Source: Chionoecetes opilio (lineage: Eukaryota > Arthropoda > Malacostraca > Decapoda > Majidae). From it: a stretch of DNA of 64,000 bases. Below, in pieces: positions 24,396 to 56,916 of the stretch. A program made the translations under genes and the position numbers. The notes under the pieces were generated by a model. That model had not been told where the DNA came from. It was given only the letters and a program-made list of their open reading frames with translations, and did not search any database. Numbering within the stretch: position 1 is the first letter of the stretch; every line of letters begins with the position of its first letter. Location: contig JACEEZ010004848.1 of the NCBI GenBank assembly GCA_016584305.1, positions 1-64,000 of the forward strand. The letters are read 5' to 3'.

Positions 24396-24756
24396 GAGAG
24401 AGGAAATAGAGATTCCGGTGCACTCCCTCCCTAGAGGCAAAGATGACTATTGCTATTAGGCACACCAACTATAGCAATAGGAACATAGGATCTAATGTTA
24501 TTTTGGCAACAGTAACACTGAAGTAATCTGCCACACTACTAATAATGGGAATGGTGATAATGATGATGATGATGACAATAATAATGATAATCTATAACCC
24601 AACACCACTAAAAAGCTTAACAAAGGCAAAAGGTAACTCACTACCTCTACGCTGCACACACACACAGAAACACAAGCAATGCTGCAACACTACACTCTCT
24701 ACATGCACTTTGCCCCCCCATGGCCTCCCTCGCCCTCTCTAACACATGCTCTACAC
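24396..24756. other. Spacer, no gene seen
   Basis: There are short (GATGAT)n and (CA)n runs. The last eight bases, CTCTACAC, are the target site of the hAT-like MITE. Confidence 0.5.
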
Positions 24757-26920
24757 CAGTGGTTCCCAACCTTTCTTGTTTCATTACCCGTTTACTGACT
24801 TCTTCAAGGTCGTGTTACCCACATCATTAAGTGGTCGATGGATAACACAATGCGTCCATATTACTTATGGACACTTCTTCTGTGTTTACAAGTCTTGCCC
24901 CCAACAATACCCGGATGTTGTGATGTCATGTGAATACTATCTATTAAGAGTATTACTCTAAAACTGTTAATACCTGCACATTTTTGAAAAAAATACTTTT
25001 AATGAGCTTTCAACGGAGACTGCTGTAAAGAAACTGTGGTACACTATTGAAAGTGATCACACGACTGATGAGTCAGTCGTGGCTCGTGGCCGCCAGCCAC
25101 CGCTACCCACGTCTGGCTTCTCAGGCAAAGTTGCCAACTCGCATATTTTGAGTTGCCAACTCACATCTTTTTCAATTTATAAATTATAAGATATCAAGTA
25201 TAAATTATATAGTAGCCTAATCATTCAATTATTGGGGGCATACGCCGGGGGGCGCGTCGCCTCGCCCACCCTACGACGCCACTCCCGGGGGTCACCACGC
25301 GCGAGTTCCCATGCAGGCTCCTTTCCCATACCAGGCAGCTCTTGACAAGAAACATCAACTTGCCCCAGCCACGAGCCTTGTGGGCGCCCCCTTGGCCTCC
25401 TCCACGCCGGATTGTCTCTTACAGATACAACCCGATGGGAAGGATCGGTTGCAGGGTAGCGTGCCACATGCCCATATAGCCAAAGTTGGCGCTGACGGAC
25501 TATGCAGGTAATAGGACTCGATTCAGTCTCACGGTGCAATCGCTGATTTTACACAATCATCCCAGCGATACCCCATGATTCTGCGAAGACACTTATTACC
25601 AAAGGCATTGATTCGTCTCTTCAAGTCGCTATTTAGTGTCCATGTCTCACAACCATAGAGTAAGACAGGGATCACAAGCGACTTGAAGATCCGGATCTTT
25701 GTCCTCCTGCACAGGTACCGACAACGCCAAATATTCCTGCTGAGCGAGTCCATAACACCGTGGGCTATGCCAGTCCGCCGTGAGACTTCTTGACGTGATC
25801 CGCCGTCAGTATGGACTGCGCTATGAACCAAGGTATGTAAAACTTTCCAAGATCTCAATGTCCTCGCCACACGCATGAACAGACTGTACTGCTTCATTTA
25901 GTAAGCCTCCAAACACCTGGACCTTGGTCTTAAGCCAGGAGACCTCAAGTCCCAAAGGCTTTGCCTCCTTGTGCAGCGCCTCGAGAGCCATCACCAGGAC
26001 CTCCAGTGACTCAGCAAAGATTACTGCATCATCGGCAAAAACCTAGATCAGTGATCTTGGTGTTGCCAAGGGATGCTCCACAATCACTTTGATCTACAAC
26101 TTTGCCCAATACCCAGTCCATACAAGCGTTGAAAAGTGATGGGGCAAGGACGCACCCTTGCCTCACTCCTGTATTCACAGGAAAGAAGCTGGATACACCT
26201 GCCCCACACTTCACAGCACTCTCAGTCCCAGAGTACAGACCAATAGTCCCTGCAGGAATCACGCGAAGTCGCAGAAGATCCCAGCGTGACTCACGATGCA
26301 CTGAGTCAAACGCCTTCTTGAGATCAACATAGGCTGCAAGCATCCCCATGTCGAAACTCACGTCGGCGTTCCACCAGGACACGAAGCGCTAGGATACGGT
26401 CCGTTGTTGACTTACCAGGCGTGAACCCAGACTGCCGAGGTCTCTGATGCTTCAGCAGATGGCTGCGAATCCGTGTCAGTAATAGATGGGCAAGCACCTT
26501 GCCTGGCACGCTGAGCAGTGTAATACCGCGGTAATTGTTGCAGTCCTGACGGTCCCCTTTCCCTTTCCAGATAGGGACGACCAACCCCCTTTTCCAGTCA
26601 GGAGGAATGGTACTGATTGCCCAGGTACCTGATTGGTTTCGTCAATGGGAGGATCTGCATCCACTGCCCTCACCCAGTGGTGTGAAGCTGCTCAATTGGA
26701 GGGTTCACCTCCAACCATAGTAGCCTAAAATATGATATAATTCAGATATCCTAATATAAATTCTAAAGTCTTAACTTTCTCTAGTTTACAGTTGGTTTTG
26801 TCCATGATATATGAATGGGTTTATTCTCAGCCTTCCATTACCCACACTAAATATCCAAATTACCCACTAGTGGGTAATTACCCATAGGTTGGGAAATTAG
26901 CCATAGGTTGGGAACCCCTG
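24757..26920. mobile_element. hAT-like MITE carrying a LINE
   Basis: The ends cagtggttcccaacctttc and ggttgggaacccctg are inverted repeats. CTCTACAC at 24749-24756 and 26921-26928 is an exact 8-bp target duplication, as expected for hAT. About 670 bases are MITE; the rest is the LINE at 25221-26717. Confidence 0.88.
25221..26717 (-). pseudogene. RTE-like LINE, 5'-truncated RT region
   Basis: The minus strand carries, in broken frames, NNYRGITLLSVPGKVLAHLL, SGFTPGKSTTDRILALR, AYVDLKKAFDSVHRES and GVRQGCVLAPSLFNACMDW, which are standard non-LTR reverse transcriptase motifs. The C-terminal part reads RTKIRIFKSLVIPVLLYGCE and LWLYGHVARYPATDPSHRV. TAGTAGCCTAA repeated at 25210-25220 and 26718-26728 is an 11-bp target duplication. 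At least three frame breaks and the missing endonuclease make it inactive. The fragment at 57962-59810 appears to be the same or a close family. Confidence 0.88.
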
Positions 26921-27135
26921 CTCTACACCTTCCCTTCTATTCTGGTGAGGTTACGAGGGTTAGGCTGTACTGTCACGTATCTGGATAGAAGTAAGCCTTG
27001 GTTTATACATGACATTTGCATTTGCCTTAGTTGTCACATTCTAGCTTGGCCTTCCTTTACCCAGATATTCTGCACCAAGGACCTGTGGCTTCCTCAAACC
27101 CAGTCTGCCTTTCATCCCCAGCCTCCCTCCTCGGA

Positions 27136-27352
27136 TTATAGTCTATTTTTTTTAACGAGGCAAAAAATCCTGACCCCTTGTTGCTTACTGACCGATATTT
27201 GATGCCAGGAGAAGGGAATACTACGCTTCTTCTTTATTTCAGTTGTATTTTATCATAGTTAACCCTATTATCAGGTAAACATAGGCATCCTTTTAAGCAT
27301 GAGACCTTAAGATAGAATGGATTTTTTGCCTTGTTAAAAAAATAGACTATAA
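27136..27352. mobile_element. MITE with TATAGTCTATTTTTT ends
   Basis: ttatagtctattttttttaa and gaggcaaaaaatcc on the left are mirrored on the right by ggattttttgcc followed by ttgttaaaaaaatagactat. The interior of about 150 bases is not palindromic. It shares its outermost bases with the element at 19474. Confidence 0.8.
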
Positions 27353-27536
27353 CTCACACACTCACACTACTTGAACCTCTCACTTCCACAATTTCATTCA
27401 TCCTTAATAAAGCCTTAATTTTGTTCCTCCATTGCAACTTTTTTTCCAAGTAGATTAAAGACGGTTTGTTGGTCTCGGTGAAATGTTTCCATAAGTATTC
27501 ATCACTAGCCGTCACCTCTGCAACAACGCACAAGTA

Positions 27537-27822
27537 CAGTAAAACCTATCCTATTCGGACTAATTGGGCCAAGGAGTGGTCCGAGTAATGGGGGGATTAT
27601 ATATGGGGGGATATGTATAATAAAAAAAAAAAAAAATAAATAAATAAAAAAAAAATAAAAAAAAAATAAAAATAATAATAATAATAATCTAGGTGCATAT
27701 ACAGCCAGGAAATTTCGACCCCTGAAAAAAAAAAAAAACTAGGTGCATATACAGCCAGGAAATTTCGACCCCTGAAAAAAAAAAAAAATCTAGGTGCATA
27801 TACAGCCAGGAAATTTCGACCC

Positions 27823-27914
<92 letters not shown>

Positions 27915-27973
27915 GAGGTCCGAATAATGTCAAAGTCCGAATAATGAGTGTCCGAATACGAGAGGTTTTACTG
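27537..27973. mobile_element. Tigger-like MITE with long A-tract
   Basis: The ends CAGTAAAACCTATCCTATTC and CGAGAGGTTTTACTG are inverted repeats, with TA on the left (27535-27536). Inside, a segment with gcatatacagccaggaaatt is repeated three times, followed by about 85 consecutive A bases. A shorter copy lies at 48670-48921. Confidence 0.82.
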
Positions 27974-28576
27974 TCCTATAGGTAAAACAAGTATCGGTGC
28001 AGAGGGGTCCGATGAATACTGTAAACATTCGGTCAAATGCTGATGATATGGGAGGGTTTTCGTTTTCTTGGTTCCGTCGTGTCAGAATGTTTCACGCCTA
28101 TAGTGCACCAATACTTGTTTTACCCATAGTACATGTTTAATTACCGTACAATACTTCCAGTGAGTGCGAGGCAAAAGTAGACCTTGAGGCATTAAACCCG
28201 AAGGCTGGACCACCGGAATCCTCGGGACGAACACAGAGGCCGGGTAATATCCCATTATCACACTTTCCAGGGCCATTATAATATTGGCATCATTCACTGT
28301 ACCCCGAGCCCGGGAGAGAGAGGGGGGACTGGTATCTCAGCCCCAGGGCCCGGCCTCATAGGGAGCCGGCCCGGGCATGATGTGTGTAGGAATAACATTA
28401 ACTTAATAATTTTCAGAATGTCCTATCTAAGAAAAAATGTCAATGTATGCCTTCAGATTGGCTCTATTAGTGGCAAAATGAAAATAATTCTCGGATGGAC
28501 CCGGGCGGCCACCGAATCATCCAGCTGAATTGGTTCACTGCGCTCGCCTGTGGATTTTTGTGTGCCTAGAATCCCT
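27974..28576. other. Unassigned stretch, no gene seen
   Basis: I find no supported coding, RNA or repeat feature here. Confidence 0.45.
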
Positions 28577-28737
28577 TACAGCCCCAGGGCCCAATGGTGC
28601 CTCTACCTATGGTGCCAATGGTACAGGGCCCAATGGTGCCTCTACCTATGGTGCCAATGGTACAGGGCCCAATGGTGCCTCTACCTATGGTGCCAATGGT
28701 ACAGGGCCCAATGGTGCCTCTACCTGGCCCCCATTGT
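28577..28737. repeat. 39-bp minisatellite, 4 copies
   Basis: Units contain gggcccaatggtgcctctac plus ctatggtgccaatggtaca. They are nearly identical to one another. Confidence 0.92.
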
Positions 28738-30204
28738 ACCCCGAGCCAGCGTAAGATCACATGGGGACAGTGCCTTACTTGTTTTATATTCAGCTGGTAT
28801 TATGTCGCGGAGGAACTTTACGAAAAAGATATGTCTGTGTGTGCGACCTTACGTATGCTAAATTCAAGGCGTACATAACTTCACCGTAATGTGCTAAGCC
28901 TAACCATTATCAGATATATGCAAATACCATCGTGATGAAGCGATCCGTGTATTTTCTATCGTTACAATCGTCACCGGGTTCGTGGGTGGAACGCGGTAGC
29001 TTGTCGAAGTCACAGCCGGGCCAGCCATACAGACAAGTGTATAGACCTACTCTCCTATAGATAGTATGCACTGACGTCACGAAGCTCCGCTCCCAAGCAC
29101 ACGCTGGCCGTGGGGTGATGTAAACAAGGCATTACTTCTCCTGTAACCGTGGTACACTCACGCTTACTGACCTCTTTTTTGATGGCTGGGAAAGTGATTG
29201 ATGATGTTCATGTTGGACTCTGGATATATTCCTCGTTACATTAAAAATGCAAGCAAATAGGGAATACAAAATTATCCTTATAACATTCCGCGGCACAAGT
29301 GGAAGGACATCACGACTCATCAATTACCACGGCGGTTAATTGATATTTTCAATCAGGAATTCAATAAGAGATCAAAAGTACTCCTTACCCCTATGTAATT
29401 TGAAGTACAGTTTATCCTCGTCTAACGCAGTTTATTGTAACGCACAATTTGTCTAGCGCGGTATCTATTCGCGGAAGGTAATTCTAACTCTACCGCGGAA
29501 AAAATTTGTACCGCGTTTTTAACTTTTTGTATATATATCTTTAACCAGGCGGGCAGTGCGCGGCTAGCTTCTGTTTGAAATCTGTGGTAATGCGGCGTCA
29601 TCAGGCTCACCGCCAATCACGCCTGATCCGTCTTGCTCTCTCAGCCTCTCAGCCACTAGCCAATCAGAACTCCTGCTCCTCCTTGTCTCAGGCCGCTCCC
29701 TCCTCCCTTCCAGTCCACTCGCTCCCACCTTTGTAAGGACTACGGGCAGGGTTAGACCCTGGTTTGGTTTGACACCCGCTTCATCCCCGATGCTCGCCGG
29801 CATTGCAGAAGACTCGGCCTCCCCTTCAAAGTGCTGCTGCTGCTGCTGGACAACGCACCGTCACGCCCTCGGTTACTCATCGGAAGGCACAAGTGTGTTA
29901 AGGTGGAATTTCTCCCCCAAACACCACCTCACTCCTACAGCGCTGAACCAAGAGGTCATTTGCTACATCAAAATGTTTTACCAGCGCCGCTGTTATCAAC
30001 AACTTCTGCAGGCTACAAGACATGGAGGAAGAGGTGAAACATTTGGAGGAGGAGAGGGTGGCATCACAAGTGAGGAAGACGACGCACCTGACTCCGCCCC
30101 CTCAGCTGACTACTGTACGCTCCTGCCTCAGCCGCACCCACCCACCGCCACCACCACCACCTTCACCACTCAAGCTCAAGGCCGCTATTATCACCTCTGC
30201 AACA
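28738..30204. other. Unassigned stretch, no gene seen
   Basis: There is a repeat-like start at 29408 (cagtttatcctcgtctaacg) that may be one end of another MITE, but no partner end was found. Open frames at 29769-30404 are compositionally plausible but show no domain. Confidence 0.4.
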
Positions 30205-30250
30205 AACCAAACATTTCTGAAGAAAACAGTATATCATTTATACTGATGAA
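30205..30250. mobile_element. Foldback remnant, single arm end
   Basis: It matches acatttcngaagataacagt and the following tatactgat segment of the foldback arms at 12330, 18050 and 62160. Only one arm end is present. Confidence 0.6.
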
Positions 30251-30455
30251 TGTATTTGGTAAGGGGAAAATTACTCTACAAAGTAATTTTTCCCCGGGTT
30301 CCTCGGCCAACCCCACGGCCAGTCGCTTTGTTATTGTTTTGTCACGTGATCGTGACGTCACGTGCATACTTTCTATGTACTGTATCACAACTGTACATAG
30401 TTAATTACTTTTTTGTGATTTGTTCATTCTTTTGTTACTTTTGTTACTCATTCTT

Positions 30456-30461
30456 TTTATT
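30456..30461 (-). promoter_or_regulatory. Possible polyadenylation signal of the PHF7-like gene
   Basis: AATAAA on the minus strand, about 475 bases beyond the stop codon at 30937. It is the nearest canonical hexamer I noticed downstream; its use is inferred only. Confidence 0.25.
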
Positions 30462-30936
30462 ACAAGGAAGTCTTAGAATGCTCTTACATACCCAGCAGCA
30501 CGCCCACACAAACACATCACACCAGATCAAATAATGAAGGGTTCTTAAAATAAATAGATATTAGTACTTTTGGCTTTAACATTAAGTCACAATTCATTAC
30601 TTCTCATTACCGCAATTGTTCCTTTAGGTCTCTGACACCAACTTGCAACTTTGCCTGAGCTGCTAATTGTATCTGTCATGACTCCCAATGATACCTCAAA
30701 AACCTTTCATTATGAAAACATGATCTCTCTTTCTCTCTCTCTACCATGTGCATATTAAGTATTCATGGATACCTGAGCAACCTACAAGCAAGTACAAGTA
30801 TCCTTAAGTAGTTACTTGGGTTGCTTGAGAAGAAAGGAAGAGATGGACTTCTGGGTGTACTTTATAGAGTCCTTCACCTGTGACCGTCTGCTCTGAACTA
30901 GCCCTGATTTGTTCTGTTTGTTCCTCACCGGCTGAC

Positions 30937-51681
<20,745 letters not shown>

Positions 51682-51799
51682 CTGGGTGGAGAGGCCAAGC
51701 AAGGGCGGGAGTCAGGGAGAGTTGAAGACACACCAATGTTTTGTTTTCATAATGGTAAGCATGTGTAAGCATGTGTATTCGTGCGTGTGTGTGTGTCTG

Positions 51800-52027
51800 T
51801 GTGTGTGTGTGTGTGTGTATTTACCTAGTTGTAACATACAGGAAAAGAGCTATGCTCGACCTGTCCCGTCTCCAAATCTACTATTATCCAGCTTGCCTTT
51901 GAAGTCTTGAATACTTCTTGCATTAATCACTTTTGCATCAAGGTTGTTCCAGGCTTCTATGCTTCTATACGGGAAGCTGTATTTTTTTATGTCCCTCTTG
52001 CATGTTGTCCTCTTCAATTTCTTCTCA

Positions 52028-52030
<3 letters not shown>
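51800..52030 (-). mobile_element. LINE 3' end fragment
   Basis: It matches 22620-22800 and 53270-53460 (minus strand: caaccttgatgcaaaagtga, and a tail ending ctaggtaaatacacac). Confidence 0.85.
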
Positions 52031-52091
<61 letters not shown>

Positions 52092-52135
52092 TGTGTGTGT
52101 GTGTGGGTGGGTGGGTGGGTGGGTGGGGGGGGTAA
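52031..52135. repeat. (GT)n and (GGGT)n microsatellite
   Basis: GT runs pass into a ggtg/gggt run, then a G-tract. It starts exactly where the LINE fragment is cut off. Confidence 0.9.
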
Positions 52136-52139
52136 TTTT

Positions 52140-52166
52140 TGCCTTGTTAAAAAAAAAGGACTATAA
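52140..52166. mobile_element. Lone MITE end
   Basis: tgccttgttaaaaaaaaagg then actataag matches the right end of the MITE at 27136-27352. No left end was found. Confidence 0.5.
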
Positions 52167-52394
52167 GTGTAGCAGACAGGGCCTGAGCTATCCTCATGTG
52201 GTCGTGTCTCTATCTATATTCACTAAGTTTTTCCTAGAAATCGACGCACACTTTCTGACATTATAACGTCTTTGGGTCCATTTCAGACCTCTGTACTTCT
52301 ATAAATAAAACTGTACTACTTTGTCTTATTTAAACTTCTTCCTTTTCTGAATTCCATCTGTGAAACACATGAAAACTTGCACCCCAATACTCAC

Positions 52395-52976
52395 CCAACA
52401 TCCCTGGTGTTCCTTCCACGCTGGAGTGCCTGAGTGGGGGTGGCACTCTTTGTGGTGGGGGTGGCACTCTTTGTGGAGGGGGTGGCTCTCTTTGTGGAGG
52501 GGGTGGCTCTCTCTGTGGAGGGGGTGGTTCTCTTTCTAGTGGGAGTGGCATTCTTTCTGGTGGGTTGGCACTCTTTGTGGTGGTCGTGGCACTCTTTGTA
52601 GTGGGTGTGGCAGTGTCAACCCCGCCTTTACTGGGAGTCTTGCCTACGGGGCTGTGTTGCCTGAAGTGGTAAGGGGATTTGTTAGAGGTACGGAGGGGGT
52701 CGCCGGGAGACGTGACGTGGCGCAGGTGGTAGAGGGAAGCCTTGGGTGCAGGGGAGGAGGAGGAGGAGGAGTGGGGCGAGGGTTGGTTTTGCTTCATGCG
52801 GCTCACGGCCTTGGTCCATACTGTGCTGCGAGGGACTCCGTAAAGGGCCGCCGCCTCCCTCGGGTTCATGCCGTCCTCCACCACGGCCTTGACGGCATTC
52901 TCGGCCTGCTCGGGGGTGTAGCTCTTGCTGTGCTTGTTAACCCGGAAGCCACGCAGAGCTCGGTCCGAACCGCAGT
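52395..52976 (-). CDS. Exon with psq-type HTH and proline-rich tail
   Basis: Acceptor ctacag ends at 52977 and donor gtgagt starts at 52394. The exon reads SYTPEQAENAVKAVVEDG, then NPREAAALYGVPRSTVWTKA, a classic pipsqueak-type helix-turn-helix (DNA binding), found both in insect/crustacean regulators and in pogo-class transposases. A Ser-rich part follows, then about five PPPPQRE repeats. It lies 0.7 kb upstream of the first zinc-finger exon on the same strand, so it may be the 5' part of that gene. However, its donor leaves one base while the next exon offers one, so they do not join in frame as written. A missing base, a small unseen exon, or a separate gene are all possible. Confidence 0.6.
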
Positions 52977-52982
52977 CTGTAG

Positions 52983-53205
52983 ATTTTAAAAAGAAATAGG
53001 GAAAAACTGGTTCACAAATAGGGTGGTAAATAATTGGAATGGATTCAGTCGTCAGGCAGTTAGTGCAGAATCAATACGGAGCTTTAAAAGGAGGCTAGAT
53101 AAATTCATGGATGGGGATGAAAGGTGGATGTAGGTAGTGTAAGTAACAGGAACTACCACGTGTAGGTTTCACGGCCTCTTGTAGCTTCCTTATTTTCTTA
53201 TGTTC
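52983..53205 (+). mobile_element. LINE 3' fragment beside the HTH exon
   Basis: It is homologous to 49105-49340 (gaaatagggaaaaactggtt, then atggatggggatgaaaggtg). Its left edge lies within ten bases of the acceptor of the exon at 52976, for which it provides, in antisense, the pyrimidine tract. Confidence 0.78.
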
Positions 53206-53223
53206 TAATGTGTGTATTTATTT

Positions 53224-54425
53224 ACCTAGTGTGTGTGTTTGTGTGTGTGTGTATTTACCTAGTTGTAACATACAGGAAAAGAGCTATGCTCGTACTGTCC
53301 CGTCTCCAAATCTACTATTATCCAGATTGCCTTTGAAGTCCTGAACTGAAGTTCTTGCATTAATCACTTTTGCATCAAGGTTGTTCCAGGCTTCTATGCT
53401 TCTATACGGGAAGCTGTATTTTTTTATATCCCTCTTGCATGTTGTCCTTTTCAATTTCTTCTCATGACCTCTTGTACTTCTGTCGTCCCTCACAAACAGA
53501 TCATTTCTATCAATTTTTTCCAGACCCATTGATGCTCTATACACTGCTATAAAATCTCCCCTTTCTCTTCTTTTCTCAGGAGTTGGGAGTTTTAGTCTTG
53601 AAAGTCTTTCCTCATATGGTAAATCTCTCAGGCTTGGAGCCATTTTTGTGGCTGCTCTTTGTATTCTCTCAATCTTCCTTATATCCTTCTTTTTATGTGG
53701 TGACCAAATCACTGCCGCATATTCCAACCTTGGTCGAATCAAAGAAGTTATCAATTTTTTTATCATCTCTTCATCCAGATATTTGAATGCCATTCTTATA
53801 TTCCTCAGCAACTGGTATGTATCTCCTGTGATCTTGTTTATATGCTTCTCAGGTGACAAATTATCCGTAATCCACACTCCCAGATCTTTTTCGACCTTTG
53901 TTTTGATTATCCATTCATTTCCCATCGAGTACTTTCCTCTCTGTCTCTTTTTGCTACTGCCCATTTCCATCACTTTACACTTTTTAGCATTAAACTCCAT
54001 TTCCCATAGTTGACTCCATCTGAAAATCTTATCTAGATCCTTTTGTAAATCCTCACAGTCCTCTTTACTTTCTACTTTTCTTAGTAATTTAGCATCATCA
54101 GCGAATAAACTCATATAACTGTTTACTCCTTCTGTCATATCATTTACATAGACCAAGAACATCACTGGGGCCAATACTGATCCTTGAGGAACTCCACTTA
54201 TCACACTGCACCATTCTGACTTTTGATCTTTTATTACTGTTCTCATCTCTCTGTTGCTCAAAAAGTCTTCCATCCACTTCAGCAAACCACCCTTCAATCC
54301 TCCTACATGTTCTAGCTTCCAGAGCAGTCTCTTATGAGGTACCTTGTCAAATGCCTTCTTTAGGTCCAAGTAAATGCAATCGACCCACCCTTCTCTTTCC
54401 TGTGTCACATCGATCACTCTCGAAT
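53224..54425 (-). pseudogene. Non-LTR retrotransposon RT, 377-codon open frame
   Basis: From 54417 the minus strand stays open for 377 codons. It shows DLKKAFDKVPHKRLLWKL, SGVPQGSVLAPVMFLVYVND, the FADDAKLL catalytic box, and LGVWITDNLSPEKHINKI, ending GDGTVRA. This is fingers to C-terminus of a CR1/Jockey-like reverse transcriptase. The endonuclease and the first RT motifs are absent, so the copy is 5'-truncated, although the preserved part has no stop and both catalytic Asp residues. The 3' tail is CTAGGTAAATACACAC. Shorter copies of the same family are at 22545 and 51800. Confidence 0.9.
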
Positions 54426-54430
54426 AAAAG

Positions 54431-54720
54431 CTGTGTGTGTGTGTGTGTGTGTATTCATCTAGTTGTATTTCACAGGGCCTGAGCTACGTACACTCGTATG
54501 GCCCCGTCTCCATATCTACATTTTATTGTTCATCCTTAAGTGCTTAGTGTTGGCTGAAACCATCACCCCGGGAGGCGGGTCACAATCCCCCGGCTAACCC
54601 CTGGTACCCATTCACTGCTGGGTGGACAGGGGCTCATGTGTCTTCGCTCTGCCCGGGGATTGAACCCGAGACTTCTCGGTTAGGAGCCGAGCGTGCTAAC
54701 CGCTACAGTACGGGGTACCC
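54431..54720 (-). mobile_element. tRNA-derived SINE, second copy
   Basis: The head on the minus strand has A-box region TGTAGCGGTTAG, anticodon stem CTCGG/CCGAG with loop CTCCTAA, and B-box GGTTCAATCC. The body matches 20517-20812 and ends in the same tail with (CA)n, directly against the truncated 5' end of the LINE. Confidence 0.87.
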
Positions 54721-55276
54721 TCCGTGACTGTGTGAGAGGGGGGGGGGGGGTCAGCTTTTCTGGGCAGTTTTGTAAGTCTGAGGTCATCTAATCAGGCTAC
54801 AAGCTGGCCTTCGACTTAACAGACCCTTATTTCATACACTACAGTTGTGCAGTAAGTTGTTGGGCCCAGCCTCTACATCACAATGCCTACAACAGTCATA
54901 ACACTCCTCACCACTGCCACACTGCAGAACGCATGAGAAATGTCAGTCTAATCTAATCTGAGAGAAACTGCTACTTGGACATCTAAAAATACAATTATTT
55001 CTGCTTCAGCATGTAATGGGAATACTATTCACTTCCAGAAACCAATAATAGAATATTAATTTTCACCGACATCATGAAGAAAACTGCCCATTTCCCGTGT
55101 GGTGAGAAGTGTGCAGCAGGGTTGGCATGATTATAGGTAAGCAAATGATCTTAATCAAGTGATTAAAACTCAGTCGTTGTCTGGGTGGGAAGGAGACAAG
55201 ACGTGTTCCATGCCGCTCCTTGTGTGTGTAGGAGTCAGGTCAGAAGCGGATTAGCCTGACAGCTGAAGGGGAGCTT
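54721..55276. other. Unassigned stretch, no gene seen
   Basis: A G-run at 54738-54749 is followed by AT-rich sequence without recognisable features. Confidence 0.45.
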
Positions 55277-55665
55277 AGCGTTGGTGTTGTTGGTGGAGGC
55301 GACGGTGTTGTTGGTGGAGGCGACGGTGTTGTTGGTGGAGGCGACGGTGTTGTTGGTGGAGGCGACGGTGTTGTTGGTGGAGGCGACGGTGTTGTTGGTG
55401 GAGGCGACGGTGTTGTTGGTGGAGGCGACGGTGTTGTTGGTGGAGGAGAGGGTGTTGTTGGTGGAGGCGACGGTGTTGGTGTGTGGAGGAGAGGGTGTTG
55501 TTGGTGGAGACGACGGTGTTGTTGGTGGAGGCGACGGTGTTGTTGGTGGAGCGACGGTGTGTTGGGGAGCGACGTGTGTTGTGGAGGCGACGGTGTTGTT
55601 GGTGGAGGCGACGGTGTTGTTGGTGGAGGCGACGGTGTTGTTGGTGGAGCGACGGTTGGTGAGGG
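55277..55665. repeat. 21-bp minisatellite, about 18 copies
   Basis: The unit is gttggtggaggcgacggtgt plus one base, very uniform at 55277-55440 and with indels further right. It stays open in several frames and precedes the LINE ORF1 fragment. Confidence 0.93.
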
Positions 55666-55689
55666 AGGTGTTGGTGTGTGGAGGAAGGG

Positions 55690-56916
55690 TAGTGATAGTG
55701 AATGAGGTGATTGCGAATGTGTTAGAAAGAGAGAGAAGGATCGAGGGGGAGTGCAATGAAGGTTGTGGTGAGGCACTTAAGTCTATTCTGGAGGCGATTG
55801 AAGACCTCAAAAGGGGCTTTGTAAGTGAAGTGAACGAATTGAAAAGTGTTGTGAAGAGGCAGCATAGAGATTCGATCTATTAAGCGTGGAGGTGGAGGTC
55901 CAGGTGGAGTGAGTGGAGGGGCACATGTGAGGGATGTACCTGGAGGGGTACCAGAGGGAGACGTGCCTCGGGCTACTACTAAGGGAGTTGTTCCTAGTAA
56001 GTCACCAGGGATTGGTTGATGGAAGGTGGTTGAGCATGGAGGAGCGTGCCCGAAAGAGAGAAAGGTAAACAATGACCATGTTGTGTGCACGAATTCATTT
56101 CAGGTACTCTCAGGGCTGCAAGAGGAAGATACGGAGGTAAAGGGTAAAAAGGTAGACGATACATCACTACCCGAAGGTAAAATCTTGGTTGTTGGGGACA
56201 GTCAGATTAGGCATCTTGACAGCAGGTTTTGTGACAGGGACGGGATGTGTATGAAGTCGGTGAGTTACCCAGGGAAGGGGATAGGCTATGTTAGTGACAA
56301 GATAGTTGAGTGCATGGCGGACCAAGGGAAAAAGCCCATCGTCTGCCTGAACGCTGGGGGAAACGATGTTGAGTGTGTAAGACGTCCAACTCAACAGGAA
56401 CTAAGTGATTCACGGAGAGATGCCACCGAGCGCCTAACTTCTGATCTTTCTATAATTTCTGACTGGGACAAAGCAAACCTTGTTTTCTTCGATGCCTCAA
56501 AAAACCAATTTCTTCACCTATCTACTCGACAAAACCTACCAGATAACTATCCCCTCTTCTTCAATGACACTCAACTATCTCCTTCTTCTACAGTGAACAT
56601 TCTAGGACTATCCTTTACTAAAAATCTGAACTGGAAATCTCACATCTCATCTATTGCTAAAACAGCTTTTAAGAAGTTAGGTGTCCTGTGGCATCTGCAT
56701 CCTTTTTTTTCTCCCTCCCAGTTGCTTGCTCCTACAGAGGCCTTATCCGCCCATGTATGGAGTATGCAGTGTCTTCAAAACAAGGCGGCGGACGGCGCAA
56801 TTACCGGCCTACTCGCAAACTTGCGCCGCCTACTCCCCCCCCCCCCCCCAAAAAAAAGTCCTTGCCTCCCTCAAGGTGGAAGATTGCTAGTTATATTGTC
56901 AGGATTGCCATATTAA
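55690..56916 (+). pseudogene. CR1-like LINE: ORF1 esterase joined to RT fragment
   Basis: From 56026 the plus strand reads KILVVGDSQIRHLDSRFC and later VCLNAGGNDVECV. These are the GDS and GxND blocks of an SGNH-type esterase, as in CR1 ORF1 proteins. At about 56435 the frame passes without a stop into DLSIISDWDKANLVFFDAS and LGLSFTKNLNWKSHISSIAK, part of the RT C-terminus. About two thirds of ORF2 is thus missing at the junction. The open frame of 296 codons is a deletion product, not a known protein. Confidence 0.8.

Noticed and set aside
29769..30404. A 211-codon plus-strand frame
   Set aside because: No domain, no clear splice sites, and it overlaps a foldback remnant at 30205-30250.
53284..54417. 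Active host reverse transcriptase gene
   Set aside because: Although open for 377 codons with FADD intact, it is a 5'-truncated LINE with a typical tail and sister fragments nearby.
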